Shown in pieces: positions 1 to 9,017 of a DNA stretch of 44,207 nucleotides. The stretch lies in assembly GCA_944324375.1 (NCBI GenBank), contig CALUWB010000009.1:1-44207 (forward strand), written 5' to 3'. A program made the position numbers and the translations under genes. The first letter of the stretch is position 1; each line of letters starts with the position of its first letter. The stretch is from Candidatus Gastranaerophilales bacterium (GTDB lineage Bacteria; Cyanobacteriota; Vampirovibrionia; Gastranaerophilales; Gastranaerophilaceae). The notes under the pieces are model-generated. The model was not told where the DNA came from and made no database searches. It saw only the letters and a list, made by a program, of their open reading frames with translations.

Positions 1-224
1 ATATATGCCCTGAGGCTGCTAACGGCGGAAATATTGCTCTAATAGAAAACGGAGATAAGATTATTATTGATATTCCTAATAGAACTTTAAATCTTATTGT
101 ATCAGATGATGATTTAGAACAAAGACGTAAAAATTTAAAACCATTTGAAATTAAGGTTAAAAAAGGTTATCTTGCAAAATATGCAAAATGTGTTCAAGAT
201 GCAAGTCATGGAGCGATAATATAA
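1..224 (+). CDS. ilvD: Dihydroxy-acid dehydratase, C-terminal fragment
   Basis: The window opens inside this gene; the frame starts at base 3 and stops with TAA at 222-224, leaving about 73 C-terminal residues. They contain the PEAANGG segment, then an IDIPNR..L.L.VSDD.L..RR stretch and a GYLAKYAK...DASHGA ending. These are the conserved tail of the IlvD/Edd family, specifically the IlvD type. The enzyme dehydrates 2,3-dihydroxy-3-methylvalerate and 2,3-dihydroxyisovalerate in the cytoplasm during isoleucine and valine synthesis, using an Fe-S cluster whose ligands lie outside the window. Edd (phosphogluconate dehydratase) is the alternative, but the tail fits IlvD better. Nothing can be said about the promoter or full length. 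Confidence 0.88.
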   Translation, partial: ICPEAANGGNIALIENGDKIIIDIPNRTLNLIVSDDDLEQRRKNLKPFEIKVKKGYLAKYAKCVQDASHGAII

Positions 225-272
225 TAGCAAAAAAAAAAATTACTAGTTTTATCTCTATTAAGAGGTGAAATT

Positions 273-1568
273 ATGGTATCAATTAACAAATTAAATTTTA
301 GTGTAAATAATATTAATTTTAAGTCAAATAAGGTTAATCAAGACAAAGGTAATATAATAAAAGACAATGCAAGCGTCTCAATATATAAGACAAAAGGTTT
401 GCAATTACCTTATTCTCAAAGATCAATTTCTTCTCATATAGATATGGAAGAACTTGAAAATAAACAAAATGAAATTTTATATTCTACATTTAGAGATGAT
501 GAATTGTTTGATGATGATAAAGATACTCTTTCTGCTGGTTATTATCATTATGATGACGATGATGTTCTACCTCAAAGGCAATACAAAGATCCAGTGAATA
601 TAAATTATCGTATAGATAATTATGATAAATTAACTTCAGAACGTCCAAGAGAATTTGTAATAAATGAAAAATCTATTTCATACGAAAATGAAATTCCTAA
701 TATTAATAAAAATAGAGAACTTGTGCCGTTTCAACAATATTTAAATAGTAGGTATAAATCAGATAACCTTAAGGATATCGTTTTTAATGCTTGTATGGTA
801 AATAAAAATGAAAAACGTGAATTATCTCCATTATTAATGAATTCTTTTGTGGCAAATAACGAACTTTATAGTGTAAGGGAATTATCTGATATTTTTAATG
901 GAAGTAAACTTGTGCAGGCAAATGGAGATGAAATTATTGATAATAAATTATTAGAAATAGGTTATGATGCATTAAATCGTTATCCTTCAAATAATAATCT
1001 AAAGGCTAAAATGATATTGAATTATTCAAAAGCTACAGATAAAAGAGGAAATGAAGTTTTTTCTCCTCAGAAAAATGCTATTGTTATGAAATTATTAAAT
1101 TCAAGAGAATCTTTTGAAAATTTACCTATATTAATGTCTACAGTTACTTTCAATTCAACAAAAGGAAGTAGTCGATTTGATGCGAATTCTTTATTTTTTG
1201 TGCATAATTTAATGAAACGAGGAATGTCATTATCTGTCGCTGCTGATATAACTAATGCTTGTAAACTTAAAAACTCTAAAGGTGATTATAATTTGAGCCC
1301 TGAATTACAAAATTTTGCAGTAAATAATTTACTTGCAAAATCATATAATCCTGAGACTGTAGCTCCTGTTATTAATAGTTTAAAAGTAGATAATAGTAAT
1401 GGCTCTGAAAGAATTAGTGATAAAGCATTACAATTTACAAATCATTTAGTAGCTGATTGTAAAACGGATGAACAGTTAATTAAATATACTAAATTTTGTA
1501 ATGTAATAGATAATGTAGGAAATCGAAATTTTGATAATAATAAGGCCCAAGCAATTTTAAATGCTTAG
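273..1568 (+). CDS. Orphan protein with ~39-residue C-terminal repeats
   Basis: I do not recognise a characterised family. The 431-residue product starts at an ATG behind a good AGAGGTG ribosome-binding site. Residues 1-30 carry an NINFKS-type motif like the N-terminal tags I associate with Gastranaerophilales proteins (recall, not verified). Residues 55-145 are acidic, low-complexity and rich in Asp and Tyr. From residue 172 to the end there are six full repeats and a partial one with a period of 37-41 residues. Units begin near 172, 209, 250, 289, 328, 368 and 407, and a conserved Gly recurs at 218, 259, 298, 337, 377 and 416. The pattern is roughly K-x5-G-x5-S-x5-F-x3-L, which suggests stacked helical hairpins. 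There is no signal peptide or membrane segment, so a cytoplasmic scaffold or an unconventionally exported protein are both possible. Confidence 0.75.
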   Translation: MVSINKLNFSVNNINFKSNKVNQDKGNIIKDNASVSIYKTKGLQLPYSQRSISSHIDMEELENKQNEILYSTFRDDELFDDDKDTLSAGYYHYDDDDVLPQRQYKDPVNINYRIDNYDKLTSERPREFVINEKSISYENEIPNINKNRELVPFQQYLNSRYKSDNLKDIVFNACMVNKNEKRELSPLLMNSFVANNELYSVRELSDIFNGSKLVQANGDEIIDNKLLEIGYDALNRYPSNNNLKAKMILNYSKATDKRGNEVFSPQKNAIVMKLLNSRESFENLPILMSTVTFNSTKGSSRFDANSLFFVHNLMKRGMSLSVAADITNACKLKNSKGDYNLSPELQNFAVNNLLAKSYNPETVAPVINSLKVDNSNGSERISDKALQFTNHLVADCKTDEQLIKYTKFCNVIDNVGNRNFDNNKAQAILNA

Positions 1569-1582
1569 ACCTTAAAATAAAT

Positions 1583-2815
1583 TTATTTATTAAATTCAAT
1601 GAATACATTTTTTATAATGTCGTATCCTTTAAGGAATGTTTTATAATCAACTTTTTCTTTTGCAGAGTGCATATTATAAATATCTGCAAGTCCTAATAAG
1701 AATGGTCTAAATTTTTCTCCATTTTTATTTGTTTGATGGGCATATATATGTGTTTCTGCTCCTGCATGGAATGATGATATTTCATTTTTTATTCCAAGTT
1801 TTTCGCAAGCTGATGTATGAACTTTTTCGATTCTATCATCTTCAACTTTTTCAAATGGAGGAAGATGAATTTCAAATTTAATTTCTGCTTGAGCTAAATC
1901 TTTATATTTATCGTTGAATTTACTAACAATAGATTTCATTAATTCTTTAAGTTCATTTTCTTTTTCAACACTTGCACTTCTAATTGAATAAGTCGCTTTA
2001 GCATCAGTGTTTATTATATTTGTTGATGAACGTTCATTAATTTCAGTAATATAATCAGAAGATTTAATTCCGTCAGATACTAATGTACTTACTGCGTTTT
2101 GGATTCCACCTGCAATTATTGCTCCAACATTACAAGATGTAATAACACCTGTTTCATCTTTATAATAAACACCTTGAGGTAGGTCGTTAACAAGTTCTGC
2201 AATTAATTTTGCTGCATTAACTCTATTGGTATCACCAATATCGTTTCCTGAATGACCTCCCATAAATGCTTTTACAGATAATTTTGCATTAGTGTAACTT
2301 GCCCCTGATATCTGTAATTGAGCAAGTTTATCTGCATCACAAACTAAAACATATTTAGACTCGATTTTGTCAAATTGAACATGTTCAATTCCTGACATAT
2401 TAGTTTCTTCATCTCTTGTAAATGTTATTTCTAAACCACCATGTTTAATATCAGAATTAACAAGTTCTTTAGCTAGAAGAAGAGCTGAAGCAACGCCAAC
2501 TTTATCATCAGAACCTAAAGTTCTTCCTTTTGCTTTTATAAAATCACCATCTAATTCAAGTTCAACAGGTGAATTATCGCCGACCACATCCATATGTGAA
2601 GAAAGCATAATAAATTCTTTGCTATTATCCGTTGGTTCAATTTTTATATATACATTATTATATTCATCAAGTTGACAGTTTATATTATTTTCTTTACAGA
2701 AATTTTGTATCCATTCAATTACTTTTTCTTCGTGCAATGAAGGTGATGGGATTTCTGCTAAATTACAAAATATGTTAATTAATTCGTTTTCTTTTCTTAA
2801 ATTATTAATCTGCAC
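1583..2815 (-). CDS. M20-family metallopeptidase (PepD/PepT-like)
   Basis: A cytoplasmic zinc di- or tripeptidase of the M20 family. Numbering from the GTG I prefer, the metal-site motifs are H74-x-D76 (SSHMDVVGD), bridging D103 in LGSDDKVG, and the E136-E137 pair in TRDEET. A GGHSG segment and a later AGAETH follow; the latter probably supplies a late metal-site residue. GGHSG..I....R.NAA recalls aminoacyl-histidine dipeptidase PepD, while the length (~410 residues) and the HAGAETH end are closer to PepT-like enzymes, so I leave the substrate open. Start choice: an upstream ATG at 2839 has no ribosome-binding site, whereas GTG at 2815 sits behind a perfect AGGAGG with about 6 nt spacing. The gene overlaps the upstream small Cys-protein gene by 11 bp, suggesting translational coupling. 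Confidence 0.85.
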   Translation of the reverse strand: MQINNLRKENELINIFCNLAEIPSPSLHEEKVIEWIQNFCKENNINCQLDEYNNVYIKIEPTDNSKEFIMLSSHMDVVGDNSPVELELDGDFIKAKGRTLGSDDKVGVASALLLAKELVNSDIKHGGLEITFTRDEETNMSGIEHVQFDKIESKYVLVCDADKLAQLQISGASYTNAKLSVKAFMGGHSGNDIGDTNRVNAAKLIAELVNDLPQGVYYKDETGVITSCNVGAIIAGGIQNAVSTLVSDGIKSSDYITEINERSSTNIINTDAKATYSIRSASVEKENELKELMKSIVSKFNDKYKDLAQAEIKFEIHLPPFEKVEDDRIEKVHTSACEKLGIKNEISSFHAGAETHIYAHQTNKNGEKFRPFLLGLADIYNMHSAKEKVDYKTFLKGYDIIKNVFIEFNK

Positions 2816-3014
2816 GGAAAAACCTCCTACTTGTTCCATTACTACTATCTGGATTTATTGGTACTCTTATTGGTCGCATACATCTAGGACATCTTCCAAC
2901 ATAAGCTGTTCCTGCTTTATTTTTATATAAACGGCCATAGACATTACAGCAAGTAAAAATAATCCCTAAAAATTTTCGTTTTGATGATGTATTATCTGAA
3001 TTTTCTTCGCTCAT
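2805..3014 (-). CDS. Small conserved Cys-rich (zinc-ribbon-like) protein
   Basis: A 69-residue protein with a CC pair (TCCNVYGR) and a CPRC pair about 20 residues later, followed by a glycine/serine loop and a terminal RRFFRAD. I recall similar short proteins with the CCNVYGR...GTAYVGRCP.C signature in many bacteria, usually annotated as hypothetical. The paired cysteines suggest a structural zinc or another metal. It overlaps the 3' end of the glycosidase gene (23 bp) and the 5' end of the peptidase gene (11 bp), so all three are probably co-transcribed and coupled. The Shine-Dalgarno sequence is weak (AAAGGC). Function unknown. Confidence 0.7.
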   Translation of the reverse strand: MSEENSDNTSSKRKFLGIIFTCCNVYGRLYKNKAGTAYVGRCPRCMRPIRVPINPDSSNGTSRRFFRAD

Positions 3015-4857
3015 ATTTTTTTGCCTTTTTAGCTTTTTTCTCTTGTTCTTTTATTTGTTTATTAGTTAATCTATTATTCCTGGGTTTAGATTTAGTTTCA
3101 GGTTGTTTTGGGGTACTACAAATACTCATCATTAATGGTTGTATGTATTTTTCTCCAAAGTGAGCATAATCAAATATACTAAATCCATCAAGAGATAAAC
3201 TTCTAAGTTCATTTATTTGTTTAATTAAATCTGATTCTGCGCCATTCATAAAAGTAACAAACAATCCAGCATAAAGTTTAGTTTGTGGAGCTTTGTTATT
3301 TAATATCTCTTTCATTAAACCTGATGCTGTAACAGGGTCACAAGTAAGGAATATTGGTGTAAATCCATCAACATAATTGTTTATAGACCAACGTTTCCAA
3401 TCTTGTTGTTTCATATCTAATGCAGCTTGCCTATTAGGGAATATTACAGCTGTTAGGTCAATATTGTTTGAACGACATATTTTTGATGTTCTTCTTACAA
3501 AATCAGTAACTTTTCCTCTTCTATATTCACACCAAGATTCCCAAAGTGGTTCGAATTGTGTTAATTCTACAGGGTCAATTCCATATATTGATTTGTATTC
3601 TTTTCTTGCAAAATTTGTATAACCCCAACTTGACATATCACTACCTGAATACTTAGGATCAATTGCTTGTGGATATCTTATATAGTCAAGGTTAATTCCA
3701 TCTGGCTTGTATTTTTGTATAATCTCACATAATAATTCTAATAAGAATGTCTGTACTTCAGGGTTTGCTGGATCTAAGAAATATCCATTATGTTCTGCTA
3801 TTGATGGTGTAGGTTTATTGAGATTGTAATCTCTTTTTGTAACATTAGCCCAGGATGGATTAATTGATACTATATTCTTAGGATTGTTAGCAGGGTTGCC
3901 TGCTCCAATGTAGAATGTTTGGAACCAAATATAAACTTTAATATTTCTTTTATGTGCTTCGTGTATCCAAAAATCTAAAGCATCAAAGTTCTCATAACCT
4001 GGGTATACTTTATAGAAACCTCTTGATTCCATAGTTGTACTAGGGAATATTGTCATTCCATGATAATAAGTTTCTATAAATATTGTATTAATCCCTGTTT
4101 GAGCTAGGGAATCTAATACTTTACAGATGTCTTCTTGTGTTTTAAATGATGGTCTTATCCATACACCTCTAAGTTCACCTTTTTTGTATGGAATCGCTGA
4201 AGCTAATGCTTTATTTGCTGAATCTATTGCAAGTTCTGAGTATCTTTTTACATATAATCTACTTTTCATTGCCTTATCTATATATTTTTCAGCTTCTTGA
4301 ATATATTGTTGTGTCCTATCTGCATTATATCCAGAATGTGATTGAATATATTTATTTACGATATATTTAACTTCTTTAATTTGACTTTGAGCACTGTAGA
4401 TATAACTATCTGAGGTTGTATATGCTGTAATTATTTTAGTCTTTTTATCAATGTAAACTTTTGTTCCTACTGTTATATTTTTATTCATCCATGCTTTAGC
4501 TTTGCCATGTCCACTTATAACAAGTCCATTTTCAGGGATTAAAGAATCTGCACCACTAATTTCTGTTACAATGTTCCCTACAACAATTGCTTCTGTTCCG
4601 AACTCATTTGTATTTGTTCTTATTCCAAATTTTTGAGTATATACAGCCATCTGGTTTGCACCTCTAAACCCTGGGAAATGACTGTTTCTTTTGTTTGTTG
4701 CTGTTGTTGGATCTAATAAATCTATTTGATAGCTATCTTTGTTCATCAATACTTCATTTGATTTAAGGGTATAAGGTGTAAATGCACTTTGAGCATTTGC
4801 TGCTAAACTGAATAAAAATAAGTTTAAAATTGTTAATAATAAAACTAATTTTTTCAT
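2992..4857 (-). CDS. Secreted family-10-like glycosyl hydrolase (GHL10/DUF187)
   Basis: About 621 residues. A signal peptide (Lys-Lys, hydrophobic run, cleavage likely after ANA near residue 23) sends it across the inner membrane. A middle region of about 200 residues includes a beta-rich part (AIVVGNIVTEISG) and helical spacers. The GHL10 catalytic-type barrel starts near residue 230 at GELRGVWIRPSF and includes NTIFIETYYHG, KVYIWFQTFY, GYFLDPANPE and PDGINLDYIRYPQ. The last has the family's conserved DYIRYP motif. Cyanobacterial and E. coli YddW-like proteins share this fold, and the domain is thought to act on envelope or extracellular polysaccharide. The C-terminus is an unusual ~35-residue lysine/arginine-rich tail. 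A GTG lies at 4860, but ATG at 4857 is better spaced from AGGGG. Confidence 0.85.
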   Translation of the reverse strand: MKKLVLLLTILNLFLFSLAANAQSAFTPYTLKSNEVLMNKDSYQIDLLDPTTATNKRNSHFPGFRGANQMAVYTQKFGIRTNTNEFGTEAIVVGNIVTEISGADSLIPENGLVISGHGKAKAWMNKNITVGTKVYIDKKTKIITAYTTSDSYIYSAQSQIKEVKYIVNKYIQSHSGYNADRTQQYIQEAEKYIDKAMKSRLYVKRYSELAIDSANKALASAIPYKKGELRGVWIRPSFKTQEDICKVLDSLAQTGINTIFIETYYHGMTIFPSTTMESRGFYKVYPGYENFDALDFWIHEAHKRNIKVYIWFQTFYIGAGNPANNPKNIVSINPSWANVTKRDYNLNKPTPSIAEHNGYFLDPANPEVQTFLLELLCEIIQKYKPDGINLDYIRYPQAIDPKYSGSDMSSWGYTNFARKEYKSIYGIDPVELTQFEPLWESWCEYRRGKVTDFVRRTSKICRSNNIDLTAVIFPNRQAALDMKQQDWKRWSINNYVDGFTPIFLTCDPVTASGLMKEILNNKAPQTKLYAGLFVTFMNGAESDLIKQINELRSLSLDGFSIFDYAHFGEKYIQPLMMSICSTPKQPETKSKPRNNRLTNKQIKEQEKKAKKAKKYERRKFR

Positions 4858-4885
4858 CACATCCCCTAAGCTATCTTATAACTTT

Positions 4886-5512
4886 TTAATGATACAATAT
4901 ATTTTTTGAGTTTAAGTCCTCTAATAGTAGGATTTTATTATAAAGTTCAAGTCCATTTTGTTCTTGATAAGCTGCTTTGTATTCTACAAGAGCTTGTTTA
5001 TAATTACCTAGTTTTTCGTATATTGAACCCATTTTCATGAATCTATCATAGCTATATGGATATGGAATTCCTGAGGCTAGTTTGTATTGTGCAAGAGCTT
5101 TTCTTATAAAACCTCGTTTATAATAATAATTGCCAAATGAATAACTTGCATATGGGTAATTAGGAACTAAGTTGGTTGCTTTATTAAAATTTGATTTTGC
5201 TAATGAATCTTGCTCCATTTCATCGTATAAAATTCCTAATCTTGTATAATTGAATGGATCGCTAGGGTCCATTTTAGAGAGTACGGCATACCTGTTTAAA
5301 AGAGCTTGGATATATTTTTTTCTATACTCTGTATCTGTTATTTGTTCGAAGTGATTAAAAAATAGATTAGCCTGATCAGCCAATGCTTTTTTATCAATTT
5401 TAGAGTAATCAATAGGTACTTCGTATTCTATGCTTGCAAAATTTGTTGCAAAACACATGTTAGAAGTTGCGATAAATAGAATAAAGAATATGTATTTTTT
5501 TATTTTGTTCAT
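4886..5512 (-). CDS. Exported TPR-repeat protein
   Basis: A 208-residue protein with an N-terminal signal sequence (MNKIKKY then a hydrophobic run to about residue 21, CFA cleavage site). Residues ~85-190 hold three tetratricopeptide repeats (DPFNYTRLGILYDEMEQ..LAKSNFNKA; YASYSFGNYYYKRGFIRKALAQYKLA; YDRFMKMGSIYEKLGNYKQALVEYKAA). TPRs mediate protein-protein contacts, and export places it in the periplasm. It is first in the minus-strand unit, 28 bp before the glycosidase, so the two may work together in the envelope. A TTG lies one codon upstream at 5515. No Shine-Dalgarno sequence is visible, and an extended -10 box ends 7 nt before the ATG, predicting a nearly leaderless transcript. Confidence 0.8.
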   Translation of the reverse strand: MNKIKKYIFFILFIATSNMCFATNFASIEYEVPIDYSKIDKKALADQANLFFNHFEQITDTEYRKKYIQALLNRYAVLSKMDPSDPFNYTRLGILYDEMEQDSLAKSNFNKATNLVPNYPYASYSFGNYYYKRGFIRKALAQYKLASGIPYPYSYDRFMKMGSIYEKLGNYKQALVEYKAAYQEQNGLELYNKILLLEDLNSKNILYH

Positions 5513-5519
5513 CAAATTA

Positions 5520-5528
5520 ATTATAACA
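5520..5528 (-). promoter_or_regulatory. Extended -10 promoter, near-leaderless TPR gene
   Basis: On the minus strand the bases read TGTTATAAT, a perfect TGn extended -10 with consensus hexamer. The hexamer ends 7 nt before the ATG at 5512, so transcription would start at or one base before the start codon. Confidence 0.6.
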
Positions 5529-5534
5529 AATTTT

Positions 5535-5542
5535 GATAATTT
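5535..5542 (+). promoter_or_regulatory. Possible -10 box for the nuo operon
   Basis: A GATAAT hexamer (or TGA-TAATTT as an extended -10) lies about 20 nt before the nuoA start, leaving a short leader that still holds the AGGGG ribosome-binding site. No good -35 is seen. The gap between the divergent genes is only about 45 bp, so the two promoters nearly overlap. Confidence 0.3.
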
Positions 5543-5558
5543 TATGTAGGGGATTAAT

Positions 5559-5912
5559 ATGATAAATCTTATTTTTATATTTTGTTTTATAATTTTCGCA
5601 TTACTTACAGCTATTGCAATGATTGTAATGGGATATATTTTTTCTTATAAATCAAGTGATAAAGTTAAATCTTCTACTTATGAGTGTGGGCTTGCTCCTG
5701 AAACATCTGCTAAAATTTGTTTCAATATTAGATATTTTAATTACTTAATATTATTTTTGGTCTTTGAATCTTCATTAATCTTTATTTATCCTCTTTGTGT
5801 TTATTCTGGGGGATATAATTATTTTGAGCTTATTACATTATTCTTATTTCTATCCATGTTGTTAATTGTCGTTTTTTATTCTGTAAAGAGAAAATTGATT
5901 GGAGGAAAATGA
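5559..5912 (+). CDS. nuoA: Complex I subunit NuoA
   Basis: 117 residues with three membrane helices (about 1-24, 58-80, 85-108), the size and topology of NuoA/NdhC. The YECGLAP loop is the family signature (usually YECG), and [12 protein letters not shown]...FIYP matches the second helix. In most homologues this helix carries FDxE, with an essential Glu at the third position after Asp. Aligned without gaps on F...F..YP, this protein reads F-E-S-S, so the Asp is Glu and the Glu is Ser. It is first in the nuo operon, behind an AGGGG ribosome-binding site, and overlaps nuoB by a few bases. Confidence 0.93.
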   Translation: MINLIFIFCFIIFALLTAIAMIVMGYIFSYKSSDKVKSSTYECGLAPETSAKICFNIRYFNYLILFLVFESSLIFIYPLCVYSGGYNYFELITLFLFLSMLLIVVFYSVKRKLIGGK

Positions 5913-6457
5913 TGAATTTTATCTTAACAACAATTGATTCAGTATTAAATTGGGGACGTGCTAATTCAATTTGGCCATTAACTTTTGCAACATCTTGCTG
6001 TGGAATAGAGATGATGTGTGCATCAGCTTCTAATTTTGATATTGCAAGATTTGGTTCTGAAGTTTTTCGTCCATCTCCACGTCAAGCTGATTTATTAATT
6101 TGTGCAGGTACAGTTACTCATAAAATGGCTCCTTTATTGTTGAGATTGTATCAACAAATGCCAGAACCTAAGTATGTTATTGCTATGGGTGCTTGCACTT
6201 GTGGAGGTGGAATGTTTGCGTCTAAGGATTGTTATTCTGTGGTAAAAGGTATAGATAAATTTTTGCCTGTAGATATATATCTTCCAATGTGTCCTCCAAG
6301 ACCTGATGCTCTTTTTGATGCTGTTTTAAAGCTGCAAAAGAAAATTAAGAAAGAATCAATTCTTAAAAGAAAGAATTTTATGGATGGACATAAAATTTAC
6401 TTTGAAGAGCGAGATGAAATTTTAGTATTAAAAGAGGAAAGTAATGAACATATTTGA
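5912..6457 (+). CDS. nuoB: Complex I subunit NuoB (N2 cluster)
   Basis: The 20-kDa-type subunit that holds the terminal [4Fe-4S] cluster N2 and passes electrons to quinone at the interface with NuoD. All four ligands are present (numbered from the upstream ATG at 5909): the tandem Cys30-Cys31 in TSCCGIE, Cys96 in GACTCGG and Cys128 in MCPPRP. Length (about 181 residues) is normal. Two adjacent ATGs exist; the second at 5912 has a better 6-nt spacing from GGAGG at 5901. The last ~40 residues are charged and not conserved. The gene overlaps nuoC by 14 bp. Confidence 0.95.
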   Translation: MNFILTTIDSVLNWGRANSIWPLTFATSCCGIEMMCASASNFDIARFGSEVFRPSPRQADLLICAGTVTHKMAPLLLRLYQQMPEPKYVIAMGACTCGGGMFASKDCYSVVKGIDKFLPVDIYLPMCPPRPDALFDAVLKLQKKIKKESILKRKNFMDGHKIYFEERDEILVLKEESNEHI

Positions 6458-6875
6458 AATGATTAAAGATAAGTTCCCAAATGTTAAATTAGCTTCTGAA
6501 AAAATTGAAGTAGAAGTTGATGATTTATGTCCAATTTTGGAATATTTAAAAACAACTCCAGAACTATCCTTTGATATGCTTTTGAGTATAATTGCCGTTG
6601 ATTATATGGATAAAGTAGAATTAATTTATCCTGTTATATCAACTTATATGAACGAGCGAATTAATTTGTCAACAAAGGTTCAAACAGATGCACAATCGGT
6701 TATTAATTTATATCCTAGTGCGTATTTTGATGAATGTGAAATATATGATTTATTTGGGGTTAATTTTATTGGAAATAATAATTTAAAAAGATTATTAATG
6801 CCTAAAAGCTGGATTGGACATCCATTAAGAAAAAATTATGAACTAAAAGATAAGAGGTTGAGTTGGAATGGATAA
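6444..6875 (+). CDS. nuoC: Complex I subunit NuoC
   Basis: 143 residues of the 30-kDa/NdhJ family, a peripheral-arm subunit that packs against NuoD and NuoB and has no cofactor. The C-terminal signature is clear: [11 protein letters not shown], then [21 protein letters not shown], matching the usual ER.V.DLFG..F....L.R...P..W.GHPLRKDY. It is a separate gene, not the NuoCD fusion of enterobacteria. The start lies inside nuoB (14 bp overlap) behind AGAGGAAAG, and the stop overlaps nuoD by 8 bp, so translation is probably coupled. Confidence 0.93.
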   Translation: MNIFEMIKDKFPNVKLASEKIEVEVDDLCPILEYLKTTPELSFDMLLSIIAVDYMDKVELIYPVISTYMNERINLSTKVQTDAQSVINLYPSAYFDECEIYDLFGVNFIGNNNLKRLLMPKSWIGHPLRKNYELKDKRLSWNG

Positions 6876-7956
6876 AATGGTTTTAAATCTTGGACCTCAG
6901 CATCCTTCGACACATGGTGTTTTACGATTGATATTAGAGCTAGATGGTGAAATTATAACATCTGTTGAACCAGAGGTTGGATATTTGCATCGTAGTTTAG
7001 AAAAAATGGCAGAATCTAAAAGCTATATTCAATATTTACCTATGGTTGATAGAGTTGATTATCTAAGTGGGTTCTTTTATTCGTATGCGTTTTGTAATGC
7101 ATATGAAACGTTAAATCATATTCAAGTTCCTGAGTATGCAAATTATATAAGAGTAATGTTTATGGAGCTAAATAGATTGGCTTCTCACTTATTGTGGTTG
7201 GGAACTTATTTATTGGATTTAGGAGCAATATCCCCTATGTTTTATACGTTTAGAGAACGCGAAGATGTCGTAACTTATTTTGAAAAAGTTACGGGACAAA
7301 GGTTAATGTATAATTACTTTGTTTTTGGTGGGGTAAGGCATTGTGATATTTATTTGGATGAAGCTTTAAGAATTGTTGATAATATTTATAACAAGATTGA
7401 TGAGTATGAGGATATTATTACAGAAAATCCTATTTTTCTTTCAAGAACAAAAGATATAGGAATAATATCAAAACAGAAAGCTCTCGATTGGGGATTAACC
7501 GGACCTAATTTAAGAGCTAGTGGTATTTTGCAAGATTATCGTTCTATTATGCCAATATATGATGATTTAGAGTTTGATATTATTTTATCTTCTGAGGGAG
7601 ATTGTTATAGTCGATATATTGTTAGAATTTATGAGATGCGAGAATCTGTTTATATTATTAAACAATGTATTGAATATCTCCAAAATATTAATCTTAGTAA
7701 TGTTCCGTTGAATAATTTTTACCATAAGCAAAAACAGCATGAGGGGGAAATATATTCTTTTGTGGAAGCTCCTAGAGGTTTGACAATGTGTTATTTAAAA
7801 TCTGTAGGTGAAGATACTCCTTATCGTGTTAAGTGGAGAACTGGTTCTTATTATTCTACTCAGATTTTAAAAGATATTTTAAAAGGAGTGTATTTATCTG
7901 ATGTGATGTCAATATATGGATCTTTAGATGTTGTGTTACCGGAGGTTGATAGATAA
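6868..7956 (+). CDS. nuoD: Complex I subunit NuoD (49 kDa)
   Basis: The 362-residue catalytic-interface subunit that forms the quinone pocket with NuoB. The N-terminal GPQHPSTHGVLR signature (His12, His16) is intact. Tyr53 in SYIQYLP corresponds to the quinone-contacting Tyr of the T. thermophilus subunit. GYLHRS.EK, a GPNLRASG-type segment and EAPRG...Y follow in the expected order. It is 20-40 residues shorter than typical, mostly at the ends. The stop shares a base with the nuoH start (TAATG). In standard operons nuoE, nuoF and nuoG come between nuoD and nuoH; here they are absent without any scar. Confidence 0.95.
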   Translation: MDKMVLNLGPQHPSTHGVLRLILELDGEIITSVEPEVGYLHRSLEKMAESKSYIQYLPMVDRVDYLSGFFYSYAFCNAYETLNHIQVPEYANYIRVMFMELNRLASHLLWLGTYLLDLGAISPMFYTFREREDVVTYFEKVTGQRLMYNYFVFGGVRHCDIYLDEALRIVDNIYNKIDEYEDIITENPIFLSRTKDIGIISKQKALDWGLTGPNLRASGILQDYRSIMPIYDDLEFDIILSSEGDCYSRYIVRIYEMRESVYIIKQCIEYLQNINLSNVPLNNFYHKQKQHEGEIYSFVEAPRGLTMCYLKSVGEDTPYRVKWRTGSYYSTQILKDILKGVYLSDVMSIYGSLDVVLPEVDR

Positions 7957-9017
7957 TGAATTATTTATTATGTACTCTGTTTGAAATTAAGTGGCTACCT
8001 GATATATGGGCTGTTATTTTAGTATCAGTAATTGGTTTTGGTGTTGTTATTTCACTGCTAATATTAACTGTATTATTTTTAGTCTTGGCAGAGAGAAAAC
8101 TTCTAGGTTTTTTTACACAAAGAAAAGGACCTAATAGAGTTGGGCTTTGGGGAGTTTTACAAACAACTGCTGATGCAATAAAACTTTTATGCAAGGAAAA
8201 TATTGAGTTGTTATCAAGTGATAAATTTATATTTACTATTGCTCCAATTATGGCTTTTGCATCTGTAATATTACTATGGTGTCTGATTCCATATAATTCT
8301 GAATTTCATTTAATAAATTCATCTGTTGGAGTTTTATTGTATTTTGCAATAGCATCTCTTCCTATGATTTTTCATTTTCTGGCAGGTTATTCAAGTAATA
8401 ATAAATATTCTTTGATAGGTTCATATAGAAGTTTAGGTTTGACTTGTAGTTATTCAATTGTACTTATGCTTTCTGTAATGTCTGTAATTTTTCTTTCAGG
8501 TACTATGGATTTAGATAAAATAGTTCTTTTTCAATCTAAAACTTGGATGATTTTTTCTAATATTTTAGGTTTTCTGATATTTTTTATTGCAACTCTAGCA
8601 AAATTAAATCGTTGTCCTTTTGATTTATCAGAGGCAGAGAGCGAAATCGTTTGTGGGTATCATACTGAATATTCTGGCATGAGGTTTGCAATGTTCTTTT
8701 TAGGAGAATATGCAGAATTATTCGTTATGTCTATGTTAGTTGCGATTTTATTTTTTGGTGGATATTTACCTCCATTTGGTATGTACTTGGCTAATGCCTT
8801 TATGGGGAATTGTGAGTTCTGTTCTTATTTTATATATTTTGAACAAACAATTTGGTTGTTTATTAAAACATTGATAATTGTATTTGTGATTATTTGGATA
8901 AGGGCAACTTTACCAAGATTAACTCAGGTTAGTACATTAAATATGTTTTGGAAATATATTATTCCGATATCAATATTTAACTTGATTATGATAATTATGA
9001 TGAGGGCTTTATGGTAA
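7956..9017 (+). CDS. nuoH: Complex I subunit NuoH
   Basis: 353 residues with about eight membrane helices, the membrane subunit that contacts the quinone channel. The family hallmarks are present: AERKLLGFFTQRKGPNRVG near residues 46-64, and CPFDLSEAESEIVCGYHTEYSG...FFLGEYAE near 208-245. The acidic loop and the GEYAE segment, which link quinone chemistry to proton movement, look normal, unlike the altered NuoA and NuoK. It starts on the last base of nuoD and overlaps nuoI by 7 bp. Intact and of normal length. Confidence 0.95.
   Translation: MNYLLCTLFEIKWLPDIWAVILVSVIGFGVVISLLILTVLFLVLAERKLLGFFTQRKGPNRVGLWGVLQTTADAIKLLCKENIELLSSDKFIFTIAPIMAFASVILLWCLIPYNSEFHLINSSVGVLLYFAIASLPMIFHFLAGYSSNNKYSLIGSYRSLGLTCSYSIVLMLSVMSVIFLSGTMDLDKIVLFQSKTWMIFSNILGFLIFFIATLAKLNRCPFDLSEAESEIVCGYHTEYSGMRFAMFFLGEYAELFVMSMLVAILFFGGYLPPFGMYLANAFMGNCEFCSYFIYFEQTIWLFIKTLIIVFVIIWIRATLPRLTQVSTLNMFWKYIIPISIFNLIMIIMMRALW

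Noticed and set aside
1575-1588. AAATAAATTTATTT palindrome between 1568 and 1583 as terminator
   Set aside because: All A/T with no loop; such stretches are expected in this base composition.
7961-8194. Open frame antisense to nuoH
   Set aside because: Shadow of a strongly conserved membrane subunit gene; no start signal or known family.
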